From NCBI GenBank assembly GCA_903909415.1, contig CAIVVS010000173.1, forward strand, positions 1 to 16,134: a DNA stretch of 16,134 nucleotides. Reading direction: 5' to 3'. Position 1 is the first letter of the stretch. Every line of letters starts with the position of its first letter. This document shows, piece by piece, positions 1 through 7,558 of the stretch. The position numbers and the translations under genes were made by a program. The stretch is from an uncultured Pseudomonadota bacterium (GTDB taxonomy: Bacteria > Pseudomonadota > Gammaproteobacteria > Burkholderiales > SG8-39). The notes under the pieces were generated by a model, which was given only the letters and a program-made list of their open reading frames with translations, ran no database searches and was not told where the DNA came from.

Positions 1-15
1 CCGCCGGCCGCGCGG

Positions 16-1596
16 TCAACGGCGGCGCCCGCCGCCGAGGATGGAACCGAGCACGCCGCGGATGATCTCGCGCCCGACCTGGGAGCCGATGGTGCGCGCC
101 GCGCTCCTGGCCACCTGCTGCACCAGCCCGTCCTGCTTGCCACCGCGCGGCCCGGTACGGCCGAACAGCAGGTCGCCGATCACGCTGCCGGCGCCCGACG
201 ATGACGAGTCCTGGGGCTGTGACGGCGCGGGCATGTCCATGCCGCGCGGCGGTTGTCCCGCCGGCTGCCCGGTACGGGAAGGCGCCTGCGCCGTGTCGGA
301 CTGCGCCGGCTGGCGCGCGTCGGTGCGCCCGCGCAGCTTTTCGTAGGCGGATTCCCGGTCCACCAGCTTCTCGTAATGGCCGTAGATCACCGAGGACTTG
401 ATGAGCCCGTCGCGCTCCTGCGGCGTGAGCGGGCCGATGCGCGAGCCCGGCGGCAGCACGTAGCCGCGCTCGACCACGGTGGGCCGGCCCTTCTCGTCCA
501 GCAGCGACACCAGCGCCTCGCCCACCGAGAGTTCGGTGATCGCGGCCTGCGCGTCGAACTTCGGGTTGGCGCGCATGGTCTCGGCGGCGGCCTTGACCGC
601 CTTCTGGTCCCGCGGCGTGAAGGCGCGCAGCGCGTGCTGCACCCGGTTGCCGAGCTGGCCCAGCACCGTCTCGGGCACGTCCAGCGGGTTCTGGGTCACG
701 AAGTACACGCCCACGCCCTTGGACCGGATCAGGCGCACCACCTGCTCGATCTTGTCCAGCAGCGACTTGGGCGCCTCGTTGAACAGCAGGTGTGCCTCGT
801 CGAAGAAGAACACCAGCTTGGGCTTGTCCATGTCGCCGACCTCGGGCAGGTGCTCGAACAGGTCCGACAGCAGCCACAGCAGGAAGGTCGAATAGAGCTT
901 GGGCGAGTTCAGCAGCTTGTCCGCGGCCAGGATGTTGACCACGCCGCGGCCCTTGCTGTCCACCTGCATCAGGTCGGCGATGTCCAGCATCGGCTCGCCG
1001 AACAGCTCGGTGCCGCCCTGCGAGTCCAGCTCGAGCAGGCCGCGCTGGATCGCGCCCACCGAGGCGGCCGATATGTTGCCGTAGTCGGTCTGGTAGTCCT
1101 TGGCGTTCTCGCCCACGTGCGACAGCATCGCGCGCAGGTCCTTCATGTCCAGCAGCAGCAGGCCGTTGTCGTCGGCGATCTTGAACACCAGCGTGAGCAC
1201 GCCCTGCTGGGTGTCGTTCAGGTTGAGCAGGCGGCCCAGCAGCAGCGGGCCCATGTCCGACACCGTGGCGCGCGCCGGGTGGCCGGACTTGCCCCACACG
1301 TCCCAGAACACCACCGGGCAGGCGGCAAATACCGGCTCGGGCAGCTTGCGCTCGGCCAGGCGCTCGCGCAGCTTGGGACTGGACTCACCCGCCGCGCCCA
1401 GGCCCGAGAGGTCGCCCTTCACGTCGGCCATGAACACCGGCACGCCGATGGCGGAGAAGCCCTGCGCGAGGGTCTGCAGGGTCACGGTCTTGCCGGTGCC
1501 GGTGGCGCCGGTGATCAGGCCGTGGCGGTTGGCCAGCGCCGGCAGCAGGACGAGTTCGGTGTCGCCCGCGCGGGCGACGGTGATGGGTGCGGCCAT
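16..1596 (-). CDS. HerA-like ATPase/helicase of the DUF853 (YjgR) family
   Basis: This is a 526-residue P-loop ATPase of the HerA/FtsK superfamily, the DUF853 group typified by E. coli YjgR, whose cellular role is unsettled. The Walker A motif GATGTGKT lies about 30 residues from the N-terminus and the Walker B motif [12 protein letters not shown] near residue 261. A QNP motif and an arginine-rich stretch follow, as in HerA-type hexameric translocases. The C-terminus is a low-complexity Pro/Gln/Ser linker, then a Gly/Arg-rich tail ([10 protein letters not shown]). I start at the ATG at 1596 because an AGGTAAC Shine-Dalgarno sequence sits 8 nt upstream and [11 protein letters not shown] matches the usual family start. 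An in-frame ATG at 1635 would add 13 residues but has no ribosome binding site. It is transcribed divergently from yebC, with nothing else of its operon in the window. Family is confident; function is not. Confidence 0.9.
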   Translation of the reverse strand: MAAPITVARAGDTELVLLPALANRHGLITGATGTGKTVTLQTLAQGFSAIGVPVFMADVKGDLSGLGAAGESSPKLRERLAERKLPEPVFAACPVVFWDVWGKSGHPARATVSDMGPLLLGRLLNLNDTQQGVLTLVFKIADDNGLLLLDMKDLRAMLSHVGENAKDYQTDYGNISAASVGAIQRGLLELDSQGGTELFGEPMLDIADLMQVDSKGRGVVNILAADKLLNSPKLYSTFLLWLLSDLFEHLPEVGDMDKPKLVFFFDEAHLLFNEAPKSLLDKIEQVVRLIRSKGVGVYFVTQNPLDVPETVLGQLGNRVQHALRAFTPRDQKAVKAAAETMRANPKFDAQAAITELSVGEALVSLLDEKGRPTVVERGYVLPPGSRIGPLTPQERDGLIKSSVIYGHYEKLVDRESAYEKLRGRTDARQPAQSDTAQAPSRTGQPAGQPPRGMDMPAPSQPQDSSSSGAGSVIGDLLFGRTGPRGGKQDGLVQQVARSAARTIGSQVGREIIRGVLGSILGGGRRR

Positions 1597-1726
1597 GGCG
1601 GTTACCTGCTGGGATGGGGTGCTAAAATCATACATGCAGTCAGCGACTTAGCCGCGCCCTTCGGGATGCGCGCGCAGCGGTGGTGCCGGCTGCTTCCGCA
1701 ATCCAACTTACCCAGTGGTGGTCAGC
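1597..1726. promoter_or_regulatory. Divergent promoter region between the HerA-like gene and yebC
   Basis: The 130-bp gap between two divergent genes carries a local AT-rich spot at 1623-1632. On the plus strand TAAAAT (1623-1628) matches the sigma-70 -10 consensus at five of six bases, and would give yebC a leader of about 90 nt. On the minus strand TATGAT (1632-1627) also matches five of six, and would give the ATPase gene a leader of about 24 nt with its Shine-Dalgarno sequence. The two hexamers overlap, so the promoters could not both be occupied at once. I see no good -35 element for either. Confidence 0.4.
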
Positions 1727-2452
1727 ATGGCAGGTCATTCGAAGTGGGCGAACATCAAGCACAAGAAGGCGATCACCGACGCCAAGCGCGGCAAGGCCTT
1801 CACCCGCGTGATCAAGGAAGTCACCGTCGCCGCGCGCATGGGCGGCAGCGACCCGGCGATGAACCCGCGCCTGCGACTGGCCATCGACAAGGCCTCGGAA
1901 GTGAACATGCCCAAGGACAACGTCGAGCGCGCGATCAAGCGCGGCGCCGGTGAACTGGAGGGCGTGAACTACGAGGAAATCCGCTACGAGGGCTACGGCA
2001 TCGGCGGTGCCGCGGTGATCGTGGACTGCCTCACCGACAACCGCACCCGCACCGTGGGCGAGGTGCGCCACGCGTTCTCCAAGCACGGCGGCAACCTCGG
2101 CACCGACGGTTCGGTGGCCTTCCTGTTCAAGCATTGCGGCCTGTTCGTGTTCGCCCCGGGCACGCCGGAGGACAAGCTGATGGACGCGGCGCTGGAGGCC
2201 GGCGCCGACGACGTGGTCAGCAACGAGGACGGCTCCATCGAGGTGATGTGCGCGCCGCCGCAGTTCCACGCGGTGAAGGAAGGCCTGGAGAAGGCCGGTT
2301 TCAAGCCCGAGATGGCCGAGATCACCATGAAGCCCAATGCCGAGACGGTGATGACCGGCGAGGACGGCGAGCGCATGCAGAAGCTGCTCGACGTGCTGGA
2401 GTCGCTCGACGACGTGCAGGACGTCTACACCAGCGCGGTGATCGGCGAGTGA
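1727..2452 (+). CDS. yebC: YebC/PmpR family translation or regulatory protein
   Basis: A 241-residue cytoplasmic protein of the YebC/TACO1 family, full length. The N-terminus [14 protein letters not shown] is the family hallmark, followed by [38 protein letters not shown] and the C-terminal [13 protein letters not shown]. The family was long annotated as a DNA-binding transcriptional regulator (PmpR in Pseudomonas). More recent work on bacterial and mitochondrial members points to relief of ribosome stalling, including at polyproline stretches. The start is the ATG at 1727; an upstream in-frame GTG-type start at 1715 would add four residues not found in the family. In many proteobacteria yebC lies directly before ruvC; here about 3.9 kb of accessory genes separates them. 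Family certain, molecular role still debated. Confidence 0.97.
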   Translation: MAGHSKWANIKHKKAITDAKRGKAFTRVIKEVTVAARMGGSDPAMNPRLRLAIDKASEVNMPKDNVERAIKRGAGELEGVNYEEIRYEGYGIGGAAVIVDCLTDNRTRTVGEVRHAFSKHGGNLGTDGSVAFLFKHCGLFVFAPGTPEDKLMDAALEAGADDVVSNEDGSIEVMCAPPQFHAVKEGLEKAGFKPEMAEITMKPNAETVMTGEDGERMQKLLDVLESLDDVQDVYTSAVIGE

Positions 2453-2479
2453 ACCCGCTGGCGCGCCGCCGGTGATCGC

Positions 2480-2496
2480 CCGGGCGCGCTGCCCGG
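2480..2496. other. Short GC-rich hairpin after yebC
   Basis: CCGGGC (2480-2485) and GCCCGG (2491-2496) form a perfect 6-bp stem with a 5-nt loop, 28 bases after the yebC stop codon. No T-tract follows, so it is at best a weak terminator or an mRNA 3'-end stabilising structure. In DNA this GC-rich such a stem can occur by chance. Confidence 0.3.
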
Positions 2497-2516
2497 AGCG
2501 GGCCGCCGCCGCGTAC

Positions 2517-2546
2517 ATCCGGGCCGCATCGATCCGGGCCGCATCC
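2517..2546. repeat. Two-copy 15-bp tandem repeat upstream of the EamA transporter
   Basis: ATCCGGGCCGCATC occurs at 2517-2530 and again at 2532-2545 with a period of 15 bases, differing only in the base after each copy. It lies in the 111-bp gap between yebC and the transporter, just before the ribosome binding site. It may be a simple slippage duplication. A direct-repeat operator is possible but nothing else supports it. Confidence 0.6.
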
Positions 2547-2558
2547 TTCCCGGGGAAG
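2546..2558 (+). promoter_or_regulatory. Small hairpin covering the transporter's ribosome binding site
   Basis: CTTCC (2546-2550) pairs with GGAAG (2554-2558) across a 3-nt loop. The right arm and loop contain most of the GGGGAAG Shine-Dalgarno sequence that precedes the ATG at 2564. Folding would hide the ribosome binding site, which could limit translation of the transporter. The stem is only 5 bp, so the effect is uncertain. Confidence 0.3.
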
Positions 2559-2563
2559 CGGGG

Positions 2564-3430
2564 ATGAACCCGCGCGTGATGGCCGCCGCCCCGGCGATGT
2601 TCGTGCTGCTGTGGAGCGTGGGCTTCCTCGCGTCCAAGGGCGGCCTGGCGCACGCCGGCCCGCTGTCCTACATGTTCATGCGTTTCGGCTGTTCGGCGGT
2701 GGCCATGGTGCTGATCGCGCTGGCCATGGGTGCGCGCTTCCCCTCGACGCCGTCCCTGGCCGGCCATGTGGTCTTCGCCGGGTTGCTGCAGCACGCGCTC
2801 TACCTCACACCCAACTTCTGGACCATGTCGCGCGACTTCCCGGCCGGGCTGGTGGCGCTGATCGGCGCGCTGCAGCCGCTGCTCACCGCGCTGCTCGCCG
2901 GGCGCTTCCTTGGCGAGCGCTCGACGCGCGCGCAGTGGATCGGCCTTTTCGTCGGCCTGGCCGGCGTGCTGATGGTGCTGTCCGACAAGATCGCCTTCGA
3001 CTGGCGCTCGCCGCTGGACGCGGGCCTGGTGTTCCTCGGCATGGCGAGCCTGACGGTGGGCACGCTGTGGCAGAAGCGCTTCTGCTCCCAGATGGACCTG
3101 CTGGGCGGCAGTGCGCTGCAGCTGGTGGCCTCGGCGCTGCTGACGTTCTGCGTGATGGCGGCATTCGAGGACTTCCGCGTGGACTTCGTGTGGCAGTTCA
3201 ATGTGTCGCTGGGCTACATGGTGGGCATGTCCCTGTTCCTCTACACCATGATGCACGCCATGTTCCGCGGTGCCGGCGCCTCGCGCGTGGCCAGCCTGTT
3301 CTACCTCGTGCCGCCGGTCACGTGCTTCCTCACCTGGCTGTTCCTGGACGAGCAACTGGGCTGGCTGGCCATCGGCGGTATGCTAGTGACGGTGTCCGGG
3401 GTGGCGCTGGCCACCCGAAAGGCGAACTGA
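2564..3430 (+). CDS. DMT-superfamily transporter with two EamA domains
   Basis: A 288-residue inner-membrane protein with about ten hydrophobic helices in two EamA repeats, residues roughly 5-138 and 149-284, which is the standard size and layout of drug/metabolite exporters (RhaT/YdcZ/RarD group). Supporting stretches include LLWSVGFLASKGG near the N-terminus, GALQPLLTALLAGRFLGE closing the first repeat and YLVPPVTCFLTWLFLDEQL in the second, which also fit EamA proteins. The substrate cannot be read from sequence. The ATG at 2564 has GGGGAAG five bases upstream. The next gene starts 17 nt after this stop codon, so the two are probably co-transcribed. A 15-bp tandem repeat and a small hairpin precede it. 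The gene sits in the middle of the usual yebC-ruvC junction and looks like an accessory insertion. Confidence 0.9.
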   Translation: MNPRVMAAAPAMFVLLWSVGFLASKGGLAHAGPLSYMFMRFGCSAVAMVLIALAMGARFPSTPSLAGHVVFAGLLQHALYLTPNFWTMSRDFPAGLVALIGALQPLLTALLAGRFLGERSTRAQWIGLFVGLAGVLMVLSDKIAFDWRSPLDAGLVFLGMASLTVGTLWQKRFCSQMDLLGGSALQLVASALLTFCVMAAFEDFRVDFVWQFNVSLGYMVGMSLFLYTMMHAMFRGAGASRVASLFYLVPPVTCFLTWLFLDEQLGWLAIGGMLVTVSGVALATRKAN

Positions 3431-3447
3431 ACCGGGAGGAAGCAGTC

Positions 3448-5103
3448 ATGGCTCCAGCCCAAGCCCCGTTTCGAACGAATTGGGGATCGCACGGATCGCG
3501 GCGCGCCGCGCTGGTCGCCCTGGCCGTGGTGCTGGCCTGGGCCGGACTGGCCTGGCTGGTCACCGGCTGGACGGCGCAGGGGCGTATCGAGGGGCAGGTC
3601 GAGCAGGTGCGCCAGGACGCCAACAACGGGGCAAAAAGCATCAGCGCGGCGATCGGGCTGAGGCTTGCCCAGACGAACACCATCCTGCTGGTGCTGTCCA
3701 ACGACCCGAGCCTGGTCGCCACGCTGGCGCGCTTCGGTCCGGACGCGTCCCCGTCCATCCTGCCGCAGGGCGCACGTCGCGCGGCTTGGCTGGCCGACCC
3801 GGTGCTTGCGCCGATCGCCCAGCGGCTGAGCCTGGTCGCGGCGAACACCGGCGCCGCCGCGGTGTTGCTGATCAACGCCGCCGGCGACTGCGTCGCCTCG
3901 GCCTTCATCGGCGGTGCGAACTCCCAGACCGGCACCAACTACGCGGACCGCGAGTACTTCCAGGCCACGCGCCTGGGCAAGGCCGGCCGCCATTTCGTGG
4001 TGGGCCGTGTCACGGACACCTACAATATGGTCTTCGGCATGCCGATTTCGAACGCATCCGGCGTGCTCGGCATGATCGGCGCCTCGGTGGACATGACCGG
4101 CATGGCGCCGCTGCTGGGAGACGAAATGGCCTTCGTCACCGACGAGAACGGCGTGGTGGTGCTGGCCAGGGAGCGGAGTTTTCGCATGGCCAGCGTGCCG
4201 GGCGCCGGGGTCAACGGCATGCCCCGCGACGAGCGCGAGCGCCGCTACAAGACCGTTCAGTTCCCGGTGCTCGACCTGGAGCCCGCGATGGCGGGCGTGG
4301 CGCCGGGGCTGGTGCGCTGGCAGGGGCGCGCCCCCTACGTGCTTGCCTCGCAGTTCACCGCGGGCAACGAGATGAAGGTGCACGTGCTGCGGCCACTGGT
4401 GGGACTCGACGAAATACGCGCTGACCGCGTCCGTACCTTCGTGCTGCTGGTGCTGTCGGGCGTGCTAACCGCGTTGCTCGCGCTTGGCGCGAGCAACTAC
4501 CTGCGCACGTGGAACGCGCATCGGGCCGAGCTGCTGCGCCTGAACGAGGAACTGTCGATGCAGGCGCGCTCGGACGCGCTCACCGGATGCGCCAACCGGC
4601 GGCGCTTCATCGAGGTGCTGGAGATCGAGCGCCAGCGCGCCGAGCGCTACGCGTCGCCGTTCTGCCTGCTGAGCCTGGACCTGGACCATTTCAAGCGGGT
4701 CAACGACCGCCACGGCCATCCCTGCGGCGACGCGGTGCTGCGCCACCTGGTCGAGGTGGTGCAGGGCTCGCTGCGCCCGACCGACCTGCTGGGCAGGATG
4801 GGCGGAGAGGAGTTCAGCGTGCTGCTGCCGCAGACCGGCTCGCACGAGGCCGGCATCATCGCCGGGCGCATCCGCGCGACGGTCGAGGCCACGCCCGCGC
4901 GCTGGGGAGAACATGGGGTCCCCGTGACGGTGAGCGTGGGCGTCGCGCAGTGGCGCGCCGCGGAGCGCGAACTCTGCGACGACCTGCTCGCGCGCTGCGA
5001 CGAGGCGATGTACGAGGCCAAGCACGCCGGGCGCAACCGCGTGGTGATGGCGCCGGAGCCGCCGGCCGCGCAGGACACCGCGGCAACCGTGTCGCCCGTC
5101 TGA
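3448..5103 (+). CDS. Membrane Cache-domain sensor diguanylate cyclase (GGEEF)
   Basis: A 551-residue inner-membrane enzyme predicted to make cyclic di-GMP from two GTP. A first transmembrane helix (about 19-41) is followed by a periplasmic domain (about 45-325) of double-Cache type, with the motif GTNYADREYFQAT (162-174) resembling the DctB-like Cache fold. A second helix (about 330-351) and a short helical linker lead to the GGDEF domain (about 373-535). The active-site motif is GGEEF (452-456). DALTG (376-380) and the metal-binding LDLDHFKRVND (410-420) are intact, and the inhibitory I-site is RPTD (443-446), five residues before GGEEF. It should therefore be active and product-inhibited. 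No EAL, HAMP or REC domain is present. The ATG at 3448 has GGGAGGA seven bases upstream. It is 17 nt behind the transporter, likely one transcript. The ligand is unknown; small organic acids are plausible from Cache relatives. Confidence 0.93.
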   Translation: MAPAQAPFRTNWGSHGSRRAALVALAVVLAWAGLAWLVTGWTAQGRIEGQVEQVRQDANNGAKSISAAIGLRLAQTNTILLVLSNDPSLVATLARFGPDASPSILPQGARRAAWLADPVLAPIAQRLSLVAANTGAAAVLLINAAGDCVASAFIGGANSQTGTNYADREYFQATRLGKAGRHFVVGRVTDTYNMVFGMPISNASGVLGMIGASVDMTGMAPLLGDEMAFVTDENGVVVLARERSFRMASVPGAGVNGMPRDERERRYKTVQFPVLDLEPAMAGVAPGLVRWQGRAPYVLASQFTAGNEMKVHVLRPLVGLDEIRADRVRTFVLLVLSGVLTALLALGASNYLRTWNAHRAELLRLNEELSMQARSDALTGCANRRRFIEVLEIERQRAERYASPFCLLSLDLDHFKRVNDRHGHPCGDAVLRHLVEVVQGSLRPTDLLGRMGGEEFSVLLPQTGSHEAGIIAGRIRATVEATPARWGEHGVPVTVSVGVAQWRAAERELCDDLLARCDEAMYEAKHAGRNRVVMAPEPPAAQDTAATVSPV

Positions 5104-5122
5104 CGGCGCGCCGCCCCGACGT

Positions 5123-6271
5123 TCAGCCTGCCAGCGGCGCCTGCCAGGCGTCGTGGCGGTACACCCAGTCGGCGTCGCCGGAAGCCTTGAGCCATTCATT
5201 GCCGTGCGAGGTCTGCTGCACGCGGCTGGCGCGCGGGATGCGGCTGGCCTGGTAGCGCGCGAGCGCCGCCGCCACGCCGTCGCGCGGCACGCCCTTGAGG
5301 CAACGCGACAGCACCACCGCGTCCTCGATGCCCATGGCCGCGCCCTGCGCCATGAAGGGTGTCATCGCATGGCATGCGTCGCCCAGCAGCGTGACCCGGC
5401 CCTGCGACCAGGCCGGCATCGGGTCGCGGTCGTAGAGCGCGGTGCGGAACGCGCCGTCGATCGCGTCCAGCACGGCGCGCGCTTCCGGGTGGAAGCCGGC
5501 CATGGCCGCGCGCAGCGTCGACGGGTCGCCCTGCTGCGACCAGGATTCGCGGTCCTGTCCGGCCTCGGGCAGCGTCGCGAACACGAACAGGTCCTCGCCG
5601 CGGTTGATCAGGAAGGTCACCAGCTGCAGCTGCGGCGTCGGCCCCCACCATTTCACGAAGGGCGCGAGGTCGGTGCCCCGCACGTCGGCCGCCGGCACCA
5701 TCGCGCGCCAGGCCACCATGCCGGTGTAGCTCGGGCGGTCCGCGCCGAACAGCGCCTGGCGCACCCTGGAGTGGATGCCGTCGGCGCCGATCAGCGCGTC
5801 GCAGGTGGCGTGGCTGCCGTCCTCGAAGTCCAGCTGCACTTCGTGCCGGCCGGCGTCGAAGCCGGTCAGGCGCTTGCCGAGCTGGATGCGCCCTGCCGGA
5901 AAGGCCGCGGCCAGCGCGCCCACCAGTTCGGCGCGGTGCAGGGTGATCATGGGCGCGCCATAGCGCAGGCGCGCGGCCTCGGCCAGTTCCACGCGCGAGG
6001 TCACTTCACCGGTGTCCCAGGTACGCGACAGGCGCAGCGTCGGCGCCCAGGCAGTGCGCCGTATCGCCCCGCCCAGGCCCAGGCCGTCCAGCGCCATCAC
6101 GGCATTGGGCGCGAGGTTGATCGCCGCGCCCACCCACGAGAGCTTGCCGGCCTGCTCGTAGATCGTGACGTCGGCGCCGTCGCGCGCCAGCGCGATGGCT
6201 GCGGTGAGGCCGCCTATGCCGGCGCCGATGATGGCGATGCGGGGAGCGGGGGAGTCGATTGCGGTATCCAT
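5123..6271 (-). CDS. FAD-dependent group A monooxygenase (salicylate / 6-hydroxynicotinate hydroxylase-like)
   Basis: A 382-residue single-component flavoprotein hydroxylase, expected to use NAD(P)H and O2 to hydroxylate an aromatic or heteroaromatic acid. The FAD-binding GAGIGG (16-21), the DG motif in ALIGADGIHSRVR (159-171) and the GD motif in VTLLGDACHAMTPFMAQG (293-310) are all intact. The overall pattern, including YGAPMITLHRAELV and FVKWWG, resembles 6-hydroxynicotinate 3-monooxygenase NicC and salicylate hydroxylases. Against NicC as I recall it, the active-site His near residue 47 is Asn52 here and Cys202 is Phe205, so the substrate probably differs. The ATG at 6271 has no Shine-Dalgarno; TATACT ends 7 nt before it, suggesting a leaderless message. 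It is convergent with the diguanylate cyclase (19-bp gap) and divergent from ruvC. No ring-cleavage or other catabolic genes accompany it. Confidence 0.9.
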   Translation of the reverse strand: MDTAIDSPAPRIAIIGAGIGGLTAAIALARDGADVTIYEQAGKLSWVGAAINLAPNAVMALDGLGLGGAIRRTAWAPTLRLSRTWDTGEVTSRVELAEAARLRYGAPMITLHRAELVGALAAAFPAGRIQLGKRLTGFDAGRHEVQLDFEDGSHATCDALIGADGIHSRVRQALFGADRPSYTGMVAWRAMVPAADVRGTDLAPFVKWWGPTPQLQLVTFLINRGEDLFVFATLPEAGQDRESWSQQGDPSTLRAAMAGFHPEARAVLDAIDGAFRTALYDRDPMPAWSQGRVTLLGDACHAMTPFMAQGAAMGIEDAVVLSRCLKGVPRDGVAAALARYQASRIPRASRVQQTSHGNEWLKASGDADWVYRHDAWQAPLAG

Positions 6272-6364
6272 GCGCGCAAGTATAGGACCGCGTCGCGGCG
6301 TCGTTCAGGGTGTGACCCGTAGCCCTGCGCCGGTCCGCGCCGGGCATGGCCCCTATAATTGACC
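6272..6364. promoter_or_regulatory. Divergent promoter region, flavin monooxygenase and ruvC
   Basis: This 93-bp gap has a -10-like hexamer facing each gene. On the plus strand a perfect TATAAT (6354-6359) ends 5 nt before the ruvC ATG. On the minus strand TATACT (6284-6279) ends 7 nt before the monooxygenase ATG. With transcription starting 6-8 nt beyond a -10 element, both messages would begin at or next to the start codon. Neither gene has a purine-rich ribosome binding site. The -35 positions match poorly. I see no LexA box (CTGT-N8-ACAG). Confidence 0.5.
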
Positions 6365-6919
6365 ATGGCCGCACCCGCTCCCGCCGTTCCGACACCGACG
6401 CTGCGCATCCTCGGCATCGACCCGGGCCTGCGCATCACCGGCTTCGGCATCATCGACAAGACCGGCTCGAAGCTGGTGTACGTCACCAGCGGCTGCGTGC
6501 GCTCGCCCGACGGCGAGCTGCCCGAGCGGCTGAAGTCCATCCTCGACGGCGTGCGCGAGGTGGTCGCCACCCACCTGCCGCAGCAGACCGCGGTGGAGCG
6601 CGTGTTCGTCAACGTCAACCCGGAGTCGACGCTGGCGCTGGGCCAGGCGCGCGGCGCGGCGATCTGCGCGCTGGTGGATTCGGGCGTGCCGGTGGCCGAG
6701 TACACCGCGCTGCAGGTGAAGCAGGCGGTGGTCGGCAACGGGCACGCGAAGAAGGAACAGGTGCAGGAGATGGTCAAGCGCCTGCTCGCGCTGCCGGGCG
6801 TACCCAGCCCGGACGCGGCCGACGCGCTGGCCTGCGCCATCTGCCACGCGCACGGCGGGCAGGGGCTGGGCGGGCTGGATACCAAGGGACTGAAGCTGCG
6901 CAGGGGAAGGCTGGGATGA
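6365..6919 (+). CDS. ruvC: Crossover junction endodeoxyribonuclease RuvC
   Basis: A 184-residue Holliday-junction resolvase that, as a dimer with RuvAB, makes symmetric cuts to resolve recombination intermediates. The four acidic catalytic residues are present: Asp19 in ILGIDPG, Glu78 in TAVERVF, and Asp150 and Asp153 in [18 protein letters not shown] and VKQAVVGNG are further signatures. An N-terminal extension of about 13 Ala/Pro-rich residues precedes the fold, as in other betaproteobacterial versions. I start at the ATG at 6365; a TTG at 6359 would add two residues and overlaps the TATAAT. There is no Shine-Dalgarno, so a leaderless message is likely. The stop codon overlaps an ATG as ATGA (6916-6919), but that ATG belongs to a five-codon mini-ORF rather than to ruvA. 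Confidence 0.97.
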   Translation: MAAPAPAVPTPTLRILGIDPGLRITGFGIIDKTGSKLVYVTSGCVRSPDGELPERLKSILDGVREVVATHLPQQTAVERVFVNVNPESTLALGQARGAAICALVDSGVPVAEYTALQVKQAVVGNGHAKKEQVQEMVKRLLALPGVPSPDAADALACAICHAHGGQGLGGLDTKGLKLRRGRLG

Positions 6920-6957
6920 TCGGACGAACATGATTGGACGAGCATGATTGGGCGACT
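6916..6957 (+). repeat. 14-bp triplication of the ruvA start region, two coupled mini-ORFs
   Basis: Three imperfect 14-bp units lie head to tail: ATGATCGGACGAAC (6916-6929), ATGATTGGACGAGC (6930-6943) and ATGATTGGGCGACT (6944-6957). Each begins with an ATG, and since 14 is not a multiple of three the ATGs are in three different frames. The first ATG overlaps the ruvC stop as ATGA and reads MIGRT then TGA. That TGA overlaps the second ATG, which reads MIGRA then TGA. That in turn overlaps the third ATG, the true ruvA start, MIGRLSG. Only the first ATG has a strong ribosome binding site (AGGGGAAGG, 6902-6910). Unit 3 is the conserved ruvA N-terminus, so the other two look like duplicates of it. 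This implies stepwise termination and re-initiation to reach ruvA, which is inference. Confidence 0.85.
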
Positions 6958-7525
6958 GAGCGGTGTGCTGCTCGAGAAGAACCCGCCCGCGATCCTGGTG
7001 GATGCGCAGGGCGTGGGCTACGAGCTCGAGGTGCCGATGAGCACCTTCTACAACCTGCCGGCCACGGGCGAGAAGGTATCGCTGCACACCCACCTGGTGG
7101 TGCGCGAGGACGCGCACCTGCTCTATGGCTTCGGCACCCACGGCGAGCGCAGCGCGTTCCGGCAGCTGATCAAGATCTCCGGCGTCGGCCCGCGCATCGC
7201 GCTGGCCGTGCTCTCGGGCCTGTCGGTGGGCGAGATCGCCGAGGCGGTGGCCACGCAGGAGCCGGCGCGGCTGGTGAAGGTCCCGGGCATCGGCAAGAAG
7301 ACCGCCGAGCGCCTGCTGCTGGAACTCAAGGGCAAGTTCGGCGACGAGCTGTCCGGCGACGTGTCGGTGAACCGCGTGGCCCCGGCCAAGGGCGACGTGG
7401 TCAATGCGCTGCTGGGGCTGGGCTACAGCGACAAGGAAGCGCAGTCCGCGGTGAAGTCCCTGCCTGAGGGACTGACGGTGTCCGAGGGCATACGCCAGGC
7501 GCTCAAGGCGCTGGCCAAGGCCTGA
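6944..7525 (+). CDS. ruvA: Holliday junction branch migration protein RuvA
   Basis: A 193-residue subunit that binds four-way DNA junctions as a tetramer or octamer and recruits the RuvB motor. The N-terminal OB domain begins [15 protein letters not shown]. Two helix-hairpin-helix motifs follow: [19 protein letters not shown] (about 70-88) and [18 protein letters not shown] (about 106-123). The C-terminal RuvB-contacting domain (about 146-193) contains [20 protein letters not shown] and is linked by a flexible stretch. Length is normal for the family. The start codon is the third ATG of a 14-bp triplication, 24 nt after the ruvC stop, with only a weak GGA upstream, so translation probably depends on coupling from ruvC. 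The gene is convergent with the methyltransferase gene; ruvB lies 973 nt downstream. Confidence 0.97.
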   Translation: MIGRLSGVLLEKNPPAILVDAQGVGYELEVPMSTFYNLPATGEKVSLHTHLVVREDAHLLYGFGTHGERSAFRQLIKISGVGPRIALAVLSGLSVGEIAEAVATQEPARLVKVPGIGKKTAERLLLELKGKFGDELSGDVSVNRVAPAKGDVVNALLGLGYSDKEAQSAVKSLPEGLTVSEGIRQALKALAKA

Positions 7526-7528
7526 AGC

Positions 7529-7543
7529 CGCGCCGGCGGCGCG
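7529..7543. terminator. Possible hairpin between convergent ruvA and the methyltransferase gene
   Basis: CGCGCC (7529-7534) pairs with GGCGCG (7538-7543) across a 3-nt loop in the 33-bp gap between two convergent genes. A bidirectional terminator is expected here, but there is no T-tract on either strand, so the call rests on position and stem only. Confidence 0.3.
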
Positions 7544-7558
7544 TCACGTCCGGCGCGT

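Noticed and set aside
253..1953. Long plus-strand open frame opposite the HerA-like gene
   Set aside because: The protein is His/Arg/Gln-rich with no recognisable domain, and the minus strand carries an intact Walker A/B ATPase.
5104..5113. CGGCGCGCCG palindrome between the diguanylate cyclase and the monooxygenase as a terminator
   Set aside because: A palindrome with no loop and no T-tract, in a region where GC-only palindromes are common by chance.
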